From Amycolatopsis tolypomycina (GTDB lineage: Bacteria; Actinomycetota; Actinomycetes; Mycobacteriales; Pseudonocardiaceae), in assembly GCF_900105945.1 (NCBI RefSeq), contig NZ_FNSO01000004.1, positions 2,542,001 to 2,606,000 on the forward strand: a DNA stretch of 64,000 bases. Direction: 5' to 3'. The notes beneath the pieces were generated by a model. It saw only the letters and a program-made list of their open reading frames with translations, made no database searches and was not told the origin of the DNA. The position numbers and the translations under genes were made by a program. Position 1 is the stretch's first letter. Every line of letters begins with the position of its first letter. Positions 8,699 through 16,937 of this stretch are shown piece by piece.

Positions 8699-9454
8699 TC
8701 AGACGCGGGCGGGCAGGATCTCCCCGGCCGGGGAGTCGTGCATCGCCAGCTGGGACAGGCAGCGCATGGCGAGCCGGCCGACGATGTCCGGATAGGACTG
8801 TTCGGTCGGCCGCAGGCCGCCACCCGACAACGCGTCCAGCAGCACGGCTTCGCGCGCGAAGGCGGCCGCGTCCCGGGCCACCAGCCGGGCCACGTCCCGC
8901 AGTTCGCCGGTGTGCTGCCACAGCCGGACGACGGATTCGCCGTTGCGGTACCAGCGTTCGGCGAGCAGCGCCGGACCGTCCGGGTGCCCGGGCCCGGCCC
9001 AGAGCGGCACCCGGCTCTCCAGCGCGAGGTCGGCGGGCCCGGCATCCGGGTGCCGGAACCGCAGCACGGTGATGCGGGCGAGCCGGTCCGGCGTCGACGA
9101 GCCGCCGCAGTCGGTCATCAGGCTGTTCGCGAAGTACCGGAGGAAACCCTGTTCCGTCTGCGTGTCCCGCGGCTCGGCGAGGAACGGGCTGAGCCGCTGC
9201 TCGGCGAACTTCACCGTGGTCTGCCGGGACATGTGCCGGGCGACGTCGTCGAGCTCGCCCAGGTACTGGATGATCCGGACCATGCTGTCGTCCCCGATGA
9301 ACAACCCGGTGGCGGGGATCAGGCCGACCTCGTTCCCGGCCGCGTCGTAGACGACCGGCGAGCCGGTCCGCCGGAACCCCGTGGCCGAGAAGATCTCGGC
9401 GATCTCGGCCTCGGTGTCCGGGCGGATGTTGTAACTGATGGCGGCAAACGACAC
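8699..9454 (-). CDS. SchA/CurD-like protein (two-lobed)
   Basis: The 251-residue protein belongs to the SchA/CurD-like family (WhiE-ORFI relatives). The N-terminal lobe contains the pattern GLIPATGLFIGDDSMVRIIQYLG and ends with FRYFANSLMTDCGG; the C-terminal lobe repeats it weakly (ESVVRLWQHTGELRDVARL ... AMRCLSQLAMHDSP). These proteins occur in spore-pigment and related type II clusters and may act in oxidation or cyclisation; their chemistry is not settled. A GTG start is used because the conserved SFAAISYNIRP begins immediately after it. A second, single-lobe homologue opens the operon at 12569-12961. Confidence 0.82.
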   Translation of the reverse strand: MSFAAISYNIRPDTEAEIAEIFSATGFRRTGSPVVYDAAGNEVGLIPATGLFIGDDSMVRIIQYLGELDDVARHMSRQTTVKFAEQRLSPFLAEPRDTQTEQGFLRYFANSLMTDCGGSSTPDRLARITVLRFRHPDAGPADLALESRVPLWAGPGHPDGPALLAERWYRNGESVVRLWQHTGELRDVARLVARDAAAFAREAVLLDALSGGGLRPTEQSYPDIVGRLAMRCLSQLAMHDSPAGEILPARV

Positions 9455-9483
9455 CTTCCTGCCTTTCTGCTCGGTGCACCCGG

Positions 9484-9714
9484 TCAGATCAGATTGCGCG
9501 TGATGCCGGCCCAGGCGGCCCGCTCGACGTCGGTGAGCGGCGGGCCCGCCGGCGGCGGACCGGGTGCCGGTTCGCCCGGGACGGGCTGGACGGGCGGGAC
9601 GGCGAACGCGTGGAACGCGGCGCCCACGGCGCCCAGTGCCGCCAGTGCGTACCGGCCGAGTGCGCGCAGGCGGCGGCGCGACTGTCCACCTGGGACGAAC
9701 CGGCGCTCCGGCAT
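9484..9714 (-). CDS. Small membrane protein of unknown function
   Basis: This 76-residue protein has a basic N-terminus (RRFVPGGQSRRRLR), one hydrophobic helix (YALAALGAVGAAFHAFAV), a proline-rich linker and a conserved-looking tail (LTDVERAAWAGITRNL). Small proteins of this layout occur in other actinomycete aromatic polyketide clusters (DUF6059-like), but the function is unknown. The internal ATG was preferred over the upstream GTG at 9744 because a GGGAGG lies in front of it. It may anchor or organise the pathway enzymes at the membrane; this is speculation. Confidence 0.6.
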   Translation of the reverse strand: MPERRFVPGGQSRRRLRALGRYALAALGAVGAAFHAFAVPPVQPVPGEPAPGPPPAGPPLTDVERAAWAGITRNLI

Positions 9715-9746
9715 CGGCCCCCCACCTCCCTTTCTGTCCGGCACCC

Positions 9747-10676
9747 TCAGCCAACCCCGGGCGGCTGCGCACGACCACGTGCTTGTGCCTGCAGGAATGC
9801 CGGAACTTCACCGGCGAGGACGACGGCCGCGTCCTTGGCGCCGTCGCCCCGCCCGGTCAGCGCGGCGAACCGCCGGGCGGCGTGCGTCACCAGGTCCGCG
9901 TCGAGCCCGCCGTCCCGCGCGGTCGCCTCCGCGAGGCGCAGGTCCTTCGCCATCAGGTCGGTGCGGAACGCCGCCGGCACCAGCCGGTCGTCACGCACGA
10001 GCGCGGCCCGGAAGCTCAGCACCGGCGAGCTGAAGCCGCTGCCCGCGATCGCTTCGAGGAGCCGGTCGCGGTCGACCCCGCCCGCGGCGCCGATGTCGAG
10101 CGCTTCGGCGAGACCGGCGAGCTGCACGCCGAGCAAGGCGTTGAACGCCAGCTTCGCGCTCGCGGCCGAGCCGGTGCCGCCGATGTGCCAGGTCTGCTTG
10201 CCGATCGCGGCGAGCAGGTCCGACACCTTGGCGACGTCGGCTTCCTCGCCCGCGGCGAGCACGCGCACCTCGCCGGATCTCGCCTGGAACGGGTTGCCGA
10301 TCAGGCAGGCCTCCACCCGGGACACCCCGGCTTCGGCGAGCCGGGCGGTGCAGGCGCGGGAGAAGTCCGGCGAGACCGTGGAGGCGTCGACGACGACCGC
10401 GCCCGGCTTCAGGCCGTGCACGGCGCCGTCTTCGCCGAAGAGCACCTCGGCCACGGCCTCCGGTCCGCTGAGGCTGACCAGCACCGTGGCGGCGTCCTCG
10501 ACGGCGGCCACGGGGGTCGCCGCGCACCGGGCGCCGCGCTCGGCCAGCGGGCCCGCCTTCGCCTCGGTCCGGTTGAACACCGAGACCGGCCGGCCCGCGT
10601 CGAGCAGCCGGTGGGCGAGTCCCGAACCCATCGCGCCGAGGCCAAGGCACGCGATCGGGGTGTCCGGTCCGGTCAT
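9747..10676 (-). CDS. 3-hydroxyisobutyrate-dehydrogenase-like / beta-hydroxyacid dehydrogenase
   Basis: The 309-residue enzyme has the Rossmann motif CLGLGAMGSGLAHRLL, a VVVDASTVSP substrate loop, the catalytic-Lys motif SAKLAFNALLG and the family 'MAKDLRLA' segment. Family members oxidise 3-hydroxyacids or reduce semialdehydes or imines with NAD(P). The ATG overlaps the DapF-like gene stop (ATGA). Such an enzyme is not part of any standard type II PKS set. It may make or process an unusual starter or side unit together with the DapF-like and amidohydrolase neighbours, or act as a tailoring reductase. All catalytic residues seem intact. Confidence 0.82.
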   Translation of the reverse strand: MTGPDTPIACLGLGAMGSGLAHRLLDAGRPVSVFNRTEAKAGPLAERGARCAATPVAAVEDAATVLVSLSGPEAVAEVLFGEDGAVHGLKPGAVVVDASTVSPDFSRACTARLAEAGVSRVEACLIGNPFQARSGEVRVLAAGEEADVAKVSDLLAAIGKQTWHIGGTGSAASAKLAFNALLGVQLAGLAEALDIGAAGGVDRDRLLEAIAGSGFSSPVLSFRAALVRDDRLVPAAFRTDLMAKDLRLAEATARDGGLDADLVTHAARRFAALTGRGDGAKDAAVVLAGEVPAFLQAQARGRAQPPGVG

Positions 10677-11536
10677 TGAAACTCCTTGTCCAGAGAAGTG
10701 ATCCAGCCGGCGTCGAGGGTCCCCAGCGCGGCGACGCTGGCCGAACCGGTGAACACGGTCTTGCCGTGCCCGCGGAGGGTGACCGACAGGGGCCCGGCGT
10801 CGGTGTCGACGACCGTCGTGCCCCAGGCGCCCGCCGCCCGCTGCCGGGCCGCCGCGGCCGCGCACACGGCCGTGCCGCACGACCGCATTTCGCCGGTGCC
10901 CGGTTCGTACACCCGGGTGCGCAGCCGGCCGTCGGCCAGCACGTTGGCCCAGGTGATGTCGAGGTCGGCGGCGCCGAACCCATCGGCCAGCACGGGCTCG
11001 GCCGAGAAGTCGAGCGTCTCGACCGGCGCCGTCACGAAGCACACGAGGTGCAGGTTGCCGAGCGAGATGACGCTGCCCGGGTACTCGCGGCCGCCGAGGC
11101 GGACCGACGACGAGCCGAGGAACTCCGGCGGCAGCAGCTCGACCGACGTGGTGCCGGCGTCGTCGATGACGGTCCGCTTCGCGCCGACCTGCGTCCCGAT
11201 CCACACCTCGCCCGGCGCGATCAGGCCGGCGTCGAGCAGGTAACGCGCGATCAGCCCCAGGCCCGGGCCGCACATGGGCGCCACCGTGCCGTCCGGGTTG
11301 CGGCAGTCCATGTACCACTCGGCGTCCGCGGCCAGTGCCGGGTCGGCGAACTCGGTGCGCACCAGCCGGAGCACGCCGTCGCCGCCGAGGCCGCGGTAGC
11401 GGTCGCACAGGCCGCGCACGGCGTTCCCGGTCAGCCGGACGTCGTCGTCCGGGTCGATGAGCAGCACGAAGTCGTTCCCGCCGCAGAAGCCCTTCGCGTA
11501 CCGCGGCCCCCGGTCAACCGCCGGCGGGGACACGGC
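10673..11536 (-). CDS. Diaminopimelate-epimerase-fold protein (DapF-like) within the PKS operon
   Basis: The 287-residue protein keeps the DapF landmarks: GGNDFVLL near the N-terminus, the first catalytic Cys in NPDGTVAPMCGPGLG, and the second in GEMRSCGTAVCAAA. Both active-site cysteines are therefore present, consistent with a cofactor-independent racemase or epimerase. The GTG start (with AGGAG upstream) overlaps the amidohydrolase stop. A true lysine-pathway DapF is normally elsewhere in the genome, so this copy is probably recruited for secondary metabolism, for example to epimerise or isomerise a small acid or a polyketide carbon. DapF-fold isomerases such as PrpF are an alternative. 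Confidence 0.85.
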   Translation of the reverse strand, partial: AVSPPAVDRGPRYAKGFCGGNDFVLLIDPDDDVRLTGNAVRGLCDRYRGLGGDGVLRLVRTEFADPALAADAEWYMDCRNPDGTVAPMCGPGLGLIARYLLDAGLIAPGEVWIGTQVGAKRTVIDDAGTTSVELLPPEFLGSSSVRLGGREYPGSVISLGNLHLVCFVTAPVETLDFSAEPVLADGFGAADLDITWANVLADGRLRTRVYEPGTGEMRSCGTAVCAAAAARQRAAGAWGTTVVDTDAGPLSVTLRGHGKTVFTGSASVAALGTLDAGWITSLDKEFQ

Positions 11537-12572
11537 GCTCCTCGGCGGATGCACGGGCTTCGAGGAAGTCCGTGAGGTCGAACAGCCGCAGCGCGTTCCC
11601 GGCGAGGATGTCCTGGACCTCGGCTTCGCCGATCGGGAGGTCGCGCACCGCCTGGACCTTGTCCGCGAACTTGACCGGGATCGGCGGCGCGTCGGTGCCG
11701 AAGACGATGTGCTGCGGGCCGAGCAGGCGCAGGTTCGCCTCGTGCAGGCTGGGGTGGTCGAAGGTGGTGTCGACGTACAGGCGCGCGGCCAGTTCGCTGG
11801 GCCGCGAGGACGACGCCGTCCGGTGCAGCTCCGGGACCGGGGCGCCCGCGGCGTCGTCCTCGCCACGGTCCTGAGTGGACCGGTCGTCCCAGTGCCGGGG
11901 CCGGACCGCCCAGTCGATGCGGTCGGCGAACAGGCTGAACGCGCCGCCGGAGTTCGCCGAGATGAACTTGAGCGACGGGTGGCGTTCCAGCCGTCCGGAC
12001 AGGACGAGGGCGGCGAGACCGAGTGTCGCGTCGCACGGCCGGCCGAAGATCTCCAGCAGTCCGTAGTTCGCGATGTCCCGGCAGCTCGCGGGCATCGGCC
12101 CGGCGTGCAGCAGGATCGGCACGCCGGCCTCTTCGGCCATGGCGAAGAAGGCGTCGGCGCGCGGGGAGTCGAGGTACTCCGCGTCCGCGCTGAAGTTCGC
12201 GATGAGCCCGACGAAACCGGGTTCGCGCAGCGTTGCCGCCGCGGCGGCAATGCTCTTCTCGTCGCCGAACACGTCGCAGTAGACGTAGGCACGCAGGTGC
12301 CGCCACCACTTCTGCACGGTCTCGCCGAGCCAGTCGTGCAGGGCGCGCAGCTGGTCGAACGGCTGCTGGTAGCCGAACGGCTGCCGGTAGCCGGCGAACC
12401 GGTCCGCGGGTGCCATGGTCCGCGCGCCGCTCGGGCTGCCGACGATGGTCAGCTCGATGCCGGCGGCCGCCTTCGCTTCGATCATGCCTTCCACGTCGAC
12501 CAGGCTGCGGGGCATCGGGGCGCGCTCGGCCGCTTCCGCGGAGATGATGTGCCCGTGGACGTCGATGATCAT
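11514..12572 (-). CDS. Amidohydrolase-2 family protein (decarboxylase-type TIM barrel)
   Basis: The 352-residue protein has the N-terminal metal motif MIIDVHGHI (H-x-H), a central LLHAGPMP His, ISANSGGAF and a C-terminal FGTDAPPIP Asp. This is the pattern of amidohydrolase-2 enzymes such as gamma-resorcylate and aminocarboxymuconate-semialdehyde decarboxylases. In a polyketide operon it could decarboxylate an aromatic acid or hydrolyse or cyclise an intermediate. It overlaps the SchA/CurD gene by 4 bp and the DapF-like gene by 23 bp. Confidence 0.85.
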   Translation of the reverse strand: MIIDVHGHIISAEAAERAPMPRSLVDVEGMIEAKAAAGIELTIVGSPSGARTMAPADRFAGYRQPFGYQQPFDQLRALHDWLGETVQKWWRHLRAYVYCDVFGDEKSIAAAAATLREPGFVGLIANFSADAEYLDSPRADAFFAMAEEAGVPILLHAGPMPASCRDIANYGLLEIFGRPCDATLGLAALVLSGRLERHPSLKFISANSGGAFSLFADRIDWAVRPRHWDDRSTQDRGEDDAAGAPVPELHRTASSSRPSELAARLYVDTTFDHPSLHEANLRLLGPQHIVFGTDAPPIPVKFADKVQAVRDLPIGEAEVQDILAGNALRLFDLTDFLEARASAEERRVPAGG

Positions 12573-12961
12573 CGGGCCGGCGCTCCCGTCGGGTCCAGTG
12601 CGGGCTTGCGGAAGTACAGGCAGCGCATCGCGGTGTCCGCGAAGAAGGTCCGGAACCCCTCGGGGGTGGTGAGGTCGGCGGGCTTCTCGAGGTACTGCTG
12701 GAGCGCGCGGTCGATCTCGGCGTGCGTCGACTCCATCGACTTCTGGCGCAGCAGCTCGGGCAGCGGGCCTTCGAACTCCATGACGCGGACGACGAGGTTG
12801 TCGCGCACGAAAACGGCGGTCGCCAGCATGCGGCCGACCACGGTGCCGGCGTCGTCGGTTATTTCCAGCGAGTCCGGCGGCGGATACCGGAGGAGCAGGT
12901 CCTCGACTTCGTTCTTGCATTCCCGGCGAAACGTCCATGCTATCGCCGCAACCTGCGTCAT
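12569..12961 (-). CDS. SchA/CurD-like protein, single lobe (first gene of the operon)
   Basis: This 130-residue protein resembles one lobe of the SchA/CurD-like protein at 8699-9454: TVVGRMLATAVFVRDNLVVRVMEFEG and FRTFFADTAMRCLYFRKPALD match its conserved segments. It is the first cistron of the 12.8-kb polyketide operon, with GAGGTGATC as ribosome site. A role alongside the other SchA/CurD protein is probable. Being a second, half-length copy suggests either duplication or a heteromeric partner. Confidence 0.78.
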   Translation of the reverse strand: MTQVAAIAWTFRRECKNEVEDLLLRYPPPDSLEITDDAGTVVGRMLATAVFVRDNLVVRVMEFEGPLPELLRQKSMESTHAEIDRALQQYLEKPADLTTPEGFRTFFADTAMRCLYFRKPALDPTGAPAR

Positions 12962-13153
12962 CTGATCACCTCTCGGAGTTCCCGCGGGTTCTCGCAGCGG
13001 ATCGGATCCGTGCCCTGCTCAGGCAAGAATGGGCAGGCGGCACCCGGCTCACCAGGCAGTCGGGGCAACTGCCGCCGAAACTGCCGATCGGCCGCCACTC
13101 CTTCCAGCGGAAGCACATGGCCGCGGTCTCCGCGCGGTGATTGGCTTTGGCGC
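12962..13153. promoter_or_regulatory. Divergent promoter region between the PKS operon and the A-PCP operon
   Basis: This 192-bp gap must contain the start of the long minus-strand operon and that of the plus-strand A-PCP/P450/SDR operon. I see no clear -35/-10 pair. A short inverted repeat (ggcagt ... actgcc) near 13060 could be an operator. A short ORF here has no recognisable product. Confidence 0.5.
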
Positions 13154-14977
13154 GTGACGGTATCGAAAGACGAGGCGAGCACTGCCCACGACTTTCGTCG
13201 ATCGGCAGTCGGGCAATTGGCGAACGAGGGTGTGCCCCGCACCCTGCACGCATTGTGGGAGCACACGGTGCGGCGGCACCGGCGCGGGACCGCGCTGGTC
13301 GCCGGCGGCGAAGTCCTTTCCTACGACGAGGTGAACACCCGGGCGAACCGGCTGGCCCGGCTGCTGGCCGACCACGGTGCCGGCCCCGAACGCGTGGTGG
13401 CGCTGGCGCTGCCGCGGTCGGCGGAGATGGTGACGGGGGTGCTGGCCGTGGCCAAGGCCGGGGCCGCCTTCCTGCCCGTCGACGTCTCCTACCCGGCCGA
13501 GCGGATCGCCCCGATGCTGACCGACGCCGCACCCGTGGTGGTGTGCACGACGCGGGCCGGTGCCGCGGACCTCCCCGAAACCGGCGTGCCGGTGGTGGTG
13601 CTCGACGACGACGGGGCGTCCGCGGCGCTGGAGAGGCGTCCCGGCACGGACCTGACCGACGCCGACCGCACCGGACCCCTGTCCGTGGCGAACCTCGCCT
13701 ACGTGATCCACACGTCCGGCTCGACGGGACGGCCCAAGGGGGTCGCGGTGACCCACGCCGGGCTGGCCGGGCTGGCGCGCGCCAAGGTCGCGGCGATGCG
13801 GGTCACCGCGGACAGCCGGGTCCTGCAGTTCGCCTCGCCGAGCTTCGACGCGTTCCTGACCGAACTGCTGGCGGCGTTCACCACCGGCGCCGCGCTGGTC
13901 GTCCCGTCGGCGCCGACGCTGGCCGGCGAGGTGCTCGAGGCGGCGATGCTGGGCGGGCGCGTCACGCACGCGGTGCTGCCGCCGACCGCGGTCGCGACGC
14001 TGACCCCGGGCACCTTCCCCGCGCTGGAGACGCTGGTCGTCGCCGGGGAGGCGTGCCCGCCGGAGCTCGTCGCGCGGTGGGCGCCGCACTGCCGGGTGCT
14101 CAACGCCTACGGGCCGACCGAGGGCACGGTGTGCGCCACCATGACCGGGCCGCTGCGGCCGGGCGAGCCGGTGACCATCGGCACCCCGATCGCCGGGGTC
14201 TCGGTGTACGTCCTCGACGGCGAGCTGAGCCCGGTGCCCGACGGGGAAATCGGGGAGCTGTACCTCGGCGGCGCGGGCCTGGCCCGGGGGTACCTCGGCC
14301 GGCCCGCGCTGACCGCCGAGCGGTTCGTCGCCGACCCGTTTTCGACGGCGGGCGCCCGGATGTACCGCACCGGTGACCTCGCCTCGCGCCGCGCCGACGG
14401 TGCCTTCCTGTTCCACGGCCGCGTCGACGACCAGGTCAAGCTCCGCGGGTTCCGGATCGAGCTCGGCGAGGTCGAGGCCGTGCTGGCCCGGCACCCGGGC
14501 GTCGGCCAGGCCGCCGCCGTGGTCCGGGACGACCGGGTCGCCGGCCGGCAGCTGGTCGTGCACGTGGTCCCGGCGCGGGGCAGTGCGCCTTCGGCGGACG
14601 AGCTGCGGGCGCACGCGCTGCGGTACCTGCCCGCCCACATGGTCCCGGCCGCATACCCGACGTTGGACGCGATGCCGGTGCTGCCCAACGGAAAGGTCGA
14701 CCGGGCCGCGCTCCGCGACCGGGAGGTCCGCGGGGGAGCGGCGGGCCGGCCGCCGGAAACCGCGGCCGAGAAGGCGATCTACCTGATCTTCCGCGAGCTC
14801 TTCGGGGACGCGCCGATCGACGCCGGGAGCAACTTCTTCGAGCTCGGCGGCACCAGCATCCTCGCCATCGACGTGATCCTGCGCGCCCAGGAGGCCGGGC
14901 TGGAGCTCTCGCCGCGGAGCGTGATCGACAACCCGACCCTCGAGGCGCTGGCCGCCGCCGCCCGGAGCGAACCATGA
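13154..14977 (+). CDS. NRPS adenylation-PCP didomain, tyrosine-type (NovH-like)
   Basis: The 607-residue protein is a free-standing A-PCP didomain. The A domain shows YVIHTSGSTGRPKG (A3), NAYGPTEGTVC (A5), YRTGDLASRRADG (A7), FHGRVDDQVKLRGFRIELGE (A8) and LPNGKVDR (A10); the PCP has its phosphopantetheine Ser568 in FFELGGTS. By-eye binding-pocket residues read D-A-T-V-V-A-A-V-C-(K), close to tyrosine/beta-hydroxytyrosine codes. Size and architecture equal those of NovH/CloH/SimH, which load tyrosine for beta-oxidation. The stop overlaps the P450 ATG, so loading and hydroxylation are coupled. An MbtH-like protein at 20948 is the probable activator. The GTG start is the first one giving a full N-terminus. 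Confidence 0.9.
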   Translation: MTVSKDEASTAHDFRRSAVGQLANEGVPRTLHALWEHTVRRHRRGTALVAGGEVLSYDEVNTRANRLARLLADHGAGPERVVALALPRSAEMVTGVLAVAKAGAAFLPVDVSYPAERIAPMLTDAAPVVVCTTRAGAADLPETGVPVVVLDDDGASAALERRPGTDLTDADRTGPLSVANLAYVIHTSGSTGRPKGVAVTHAGLAGLARAKVAAMRVTADSRVLQFASPSFDAFLTELLAAFTTGAALVVPSAPTLAGEVLEAAMLGGRVTHAVLPPTAVATLTPGTFPALETLVVAGEACPPELVARWAPHCRVLNAYGPTEGTVCATMTGPLRPGEPVTIGTPIAGVSVYVLDGELSPVPDGEIGELYLGGAGLARGYLGRPALTAERFVADPFSTAGARMYRTGDLASRRADGAFLFHGRVDDQVKLRGFRIELGEVEAVLARHPGVGQAAAVVRDDRVAGRQLVVHVVPARGSAPSADELRAHALRYLPAHMVPAAYPTLDAMPVLPNGKVDRAALRDREVRGGAAGRPPETAAEKAIYLIFRELFGDAPIDAGSNFFELGGTSILAIDVILRAQEAGLELSPRSVIDNPTLEALAAAARSEP

Positions 14978-16197
14978 CGACACGACCGATCGCCGACCCC
15001 GCCGCGCTCGACGAGCTCGACCTGGCGTCGCCGACGTTGCACGCCGAGCACGAGCTGGGCGCGGTGTGGCGGCACCTGCGCACCCACGACCCGGTGTACT
15101 GGCAGCCCCCGCGTGGCACGCAACGCGGGTTCTGGGCGATCACCCGGTACGCCGACGTCAACCAGGTGTACCAGGACAAGGCGCACTTCGGCGTGGAGAA
15201 CGGCAACGCGCTGGCCACCCTGCTGCACGGCGGCGACTCGGCGTCGGGGGTGATGCTGGCGGTGACCGACGGCGACCGCCACGACAAGGTCCGCGGGGTG
15301 CTGAAGAAGGGCTTTTCCAAGCGGATGCTCGACCTCATCGGGCATTCGCTGCAGGAGACCGTGGACGGCCTGCTGCTGGACGCGCTCGAAAAGGGCGACT
15401 GCGACGCCGCCCGTGACGTCTCGTCCAACGTCCCGCTCGGGGCGATCTGCGACCTGCTGGAGATCCCCGACGGCGACCGCAAGTACCTGCTCGACCTGAC
15501 CGCGCACGCCTGGAGCTCCGACTACGCCGACGAGCCGCCCGAGGAGAGCTGGGTCGCCAAGAACGAGATCCTGCTGTACTTCAGCAGGCTGGCCAAGGCG
15601 CGCCGCGGCGCCACGGGCGACGACATGGTCACCTTGCTCGCCAACTGCCACGTCGACGGGCTGCCGCTCAACCAGGCCGAGCTGATGGCGAACTGCTACG
15701 GCCTGATGATCGGCGGCGACGAGACCGGACGGCACGCGATCACCGGCACCATCCTGGCCCTGATCGAAAACCCGGACCAGTGGCGGGCGCTGAAGAACGG
15801 CGACGTCGACCTCGCCACCGCCACCGAGGAGGCGCTGCGCTGGACGGTGCCGTCCCTGCACGGCGGCCGGACGGCGACCGCGGACGTGGTGGTCGGTGGC
15901 CGGCAGATCCGGGCGGGTGACGTCGTCAGCGTGTGGATCTCCTCGGCCAACCGGGACGAGACCGTGTTCGCCGGCCCGGACCGGTTCGACCTCGCCCGGA
16001 CCCCGAACCACCACTTCACCTTCGCCTACGGCTCGCACTACTGCCTCGGGCACTACCTCGGGCGGATGGAGGTGCGGGCGGTGCTCGACGGGTTGCGCCG
16101 GCTGGTGTCCCGGATCGAGCAGACCGGCGACGAGAAGTGGATCTACTCCAGCATCCTGCACGGGATGAGCTCGCTGCCGGTCAAGTTCACCGCATGA
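14974..16197 (+). CDS. Cytochrome P450, aminoacyl-PCP beta-hydroxylase type (NovI-like)
   Basis: The 407-residue P450 has the heme loop FAYGSHYCLGHYLG with Cys357, an oxygen-binding helix GLMIGGDETGRHAI, and ExxR in the K helix (EEALRWTVP region). Position directly behind an A-PCP didomain with a 4-bp overlap, and before an SDR, matches novH-novI-novJ. P450s of this class (NovI, NikQ, OxyD) hydroxylate the beta carbon of an amino acid tethered to the PCP. I infer beta-hydroxylation of tyrosyl-S-PCP; the substrate follows from context and not from the P450 itself. Confidence 0.9.
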   Translation: MTTRPIADPAALDELDLASPTLHAEHELGAVWRHLRTHDPVYWQPPRGTQRGFWAITRYADVNQVYQDKAHFGVENGNALATLLHGGDSASGVMLAVTDGDRHDKVRGVLKKGFSKRMLDLIGHSLQETVDGLLLDALEKGDCDAARDVSSNVPLGAICDLLEIPDGDRKYLLDLTAHAWSSDYADEPPEESWVAKNEILLYFSRLAKARRGATGDDMVTLLANCHVDGLPLNQAELMANCYGLMIGGDETGRHAITGTILALIENPDQWRALKNGDVDLATATEEALRWTVPSLHGGRTATADVVVGGRQIRAGDVVSVWISSANRDETVFAGPDRFDLARTPNHHFTFAYGSHYCLGHYLGRMEVRAVLDGLRRLVSRIEQTGDEKWIYSSILHGMSSLPVKFTA

Positions 16198-16937
16198 GCG
16201 TGGCTCTGGTGACCGGTGCTGCGGGCGGGATCGGCGCGGTCACCGCGCAACTGCTCGCGGCCGGCGGGTTCCGGGTCGTCGCGGTCGACCGCGACGAGGA
16301 CGGTGTCGCCGGCACGGTGGCCGCGATCCGCGCGCTCGGCGGCGCCGCCACCGGCCTCGGCTGCGACGTCACTTCGGCCGGCCAGGTGACGAGCACGGTG
16401 AACCGGGCGGAGCGCGAGTCCGGGCCCGTCGACGTGCTGGTGAACTGCGCCGGCGTCACCCGCGACCGGTTGCTGCTGACCATGACCGACGAGGAGTGGG
16501 ACACCGCGGTCGACGTCAACCTCGGCGGCACGATCCGCTGCTCGCGCGTCGTCAGCGAACGCATGAAGCGGCGGCGGCGCGGCCACATCGTCAACTTCAG
16601 CTCCGTCGCCGCGGACGGCAACGCGGGCCAGGCGAACTACGCGACCGCGAAGGCCGCCGTCACGGGCTTCACCCGGGCGCTCGCCGCGGAGCTCGGCCCG
16701 TTCGGCGTCACGGTGAACGCCGTGGCGCCGGGCTTCGTCGCGACGGCGATGGTGGCCGAGCTGGCCGACCGGCTCGCCGTCGACCGGCAGGCGTTCCTCG
16801 ACCGCGCGGGGGCGGCAACCGCGCTCGGGCGCGTCGGCTCGGCCGCGGACATCGCCGGTGTCGTGGCGTTCCTCGCCGGCCCGGGCGCGGGCTACGTCAC
16901 CGGGCAGACGGTCTACGCGACGGGAGGCGACCGGTGA
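16194..16937 (+). CDS. SDR oxidoreductase, probable beta-hydroxytyrosyl-PCP dehydrogenase (NovJ-like)
   Basis: The 247-residue classical SDR has TGAAGGIG (7-14), NCAG, Ser136/137 and the Tyr149-x3-Lys153 pair (NYATAK), so it is catalytically intact. It resembles FabG ketoreductases, as NovJ does. As third cistron behind A-PCP and P450 (ATGA overlap) it is well placed to oxidise the beta-hydroxyl to a ketone. In aminocoumarin pathways the active NovJ pairs with an inactive NovK; a catalytically dead SDR at 22757-23500 is the candidate partner. An alternative is an independent polyketide ketoreductase. Confidence 0.85.
   Translation: MSVALVTGAAGGIGAVTAQLLAAGGFRVVAVDRDEDGVAGTVAAIRALGGAATGLGCDVTSAGQVTSTVNRAERESGPVDVLVNCAGVTRDRLLLTMTDEEWDTAVDVNLGGTIRCSRVVSERMKRRRRGHIVNFSSVAADGNAGQANYATAKAAVTGFTRALAAELGPFGVTVNAVAPGFVATAMVAELADRLAVDRQAFLDRAGAATALGRVGSAADIAGVVAFLAGPGAGYVTGQTVYATGGDR

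Noticed and set aside
12937..13140. A 67-residue plus-strand ORF in the divergent region before the A-PCP gene
   Set aside because: No ribosome site, no recognisable motif and it spans the expected promoters.
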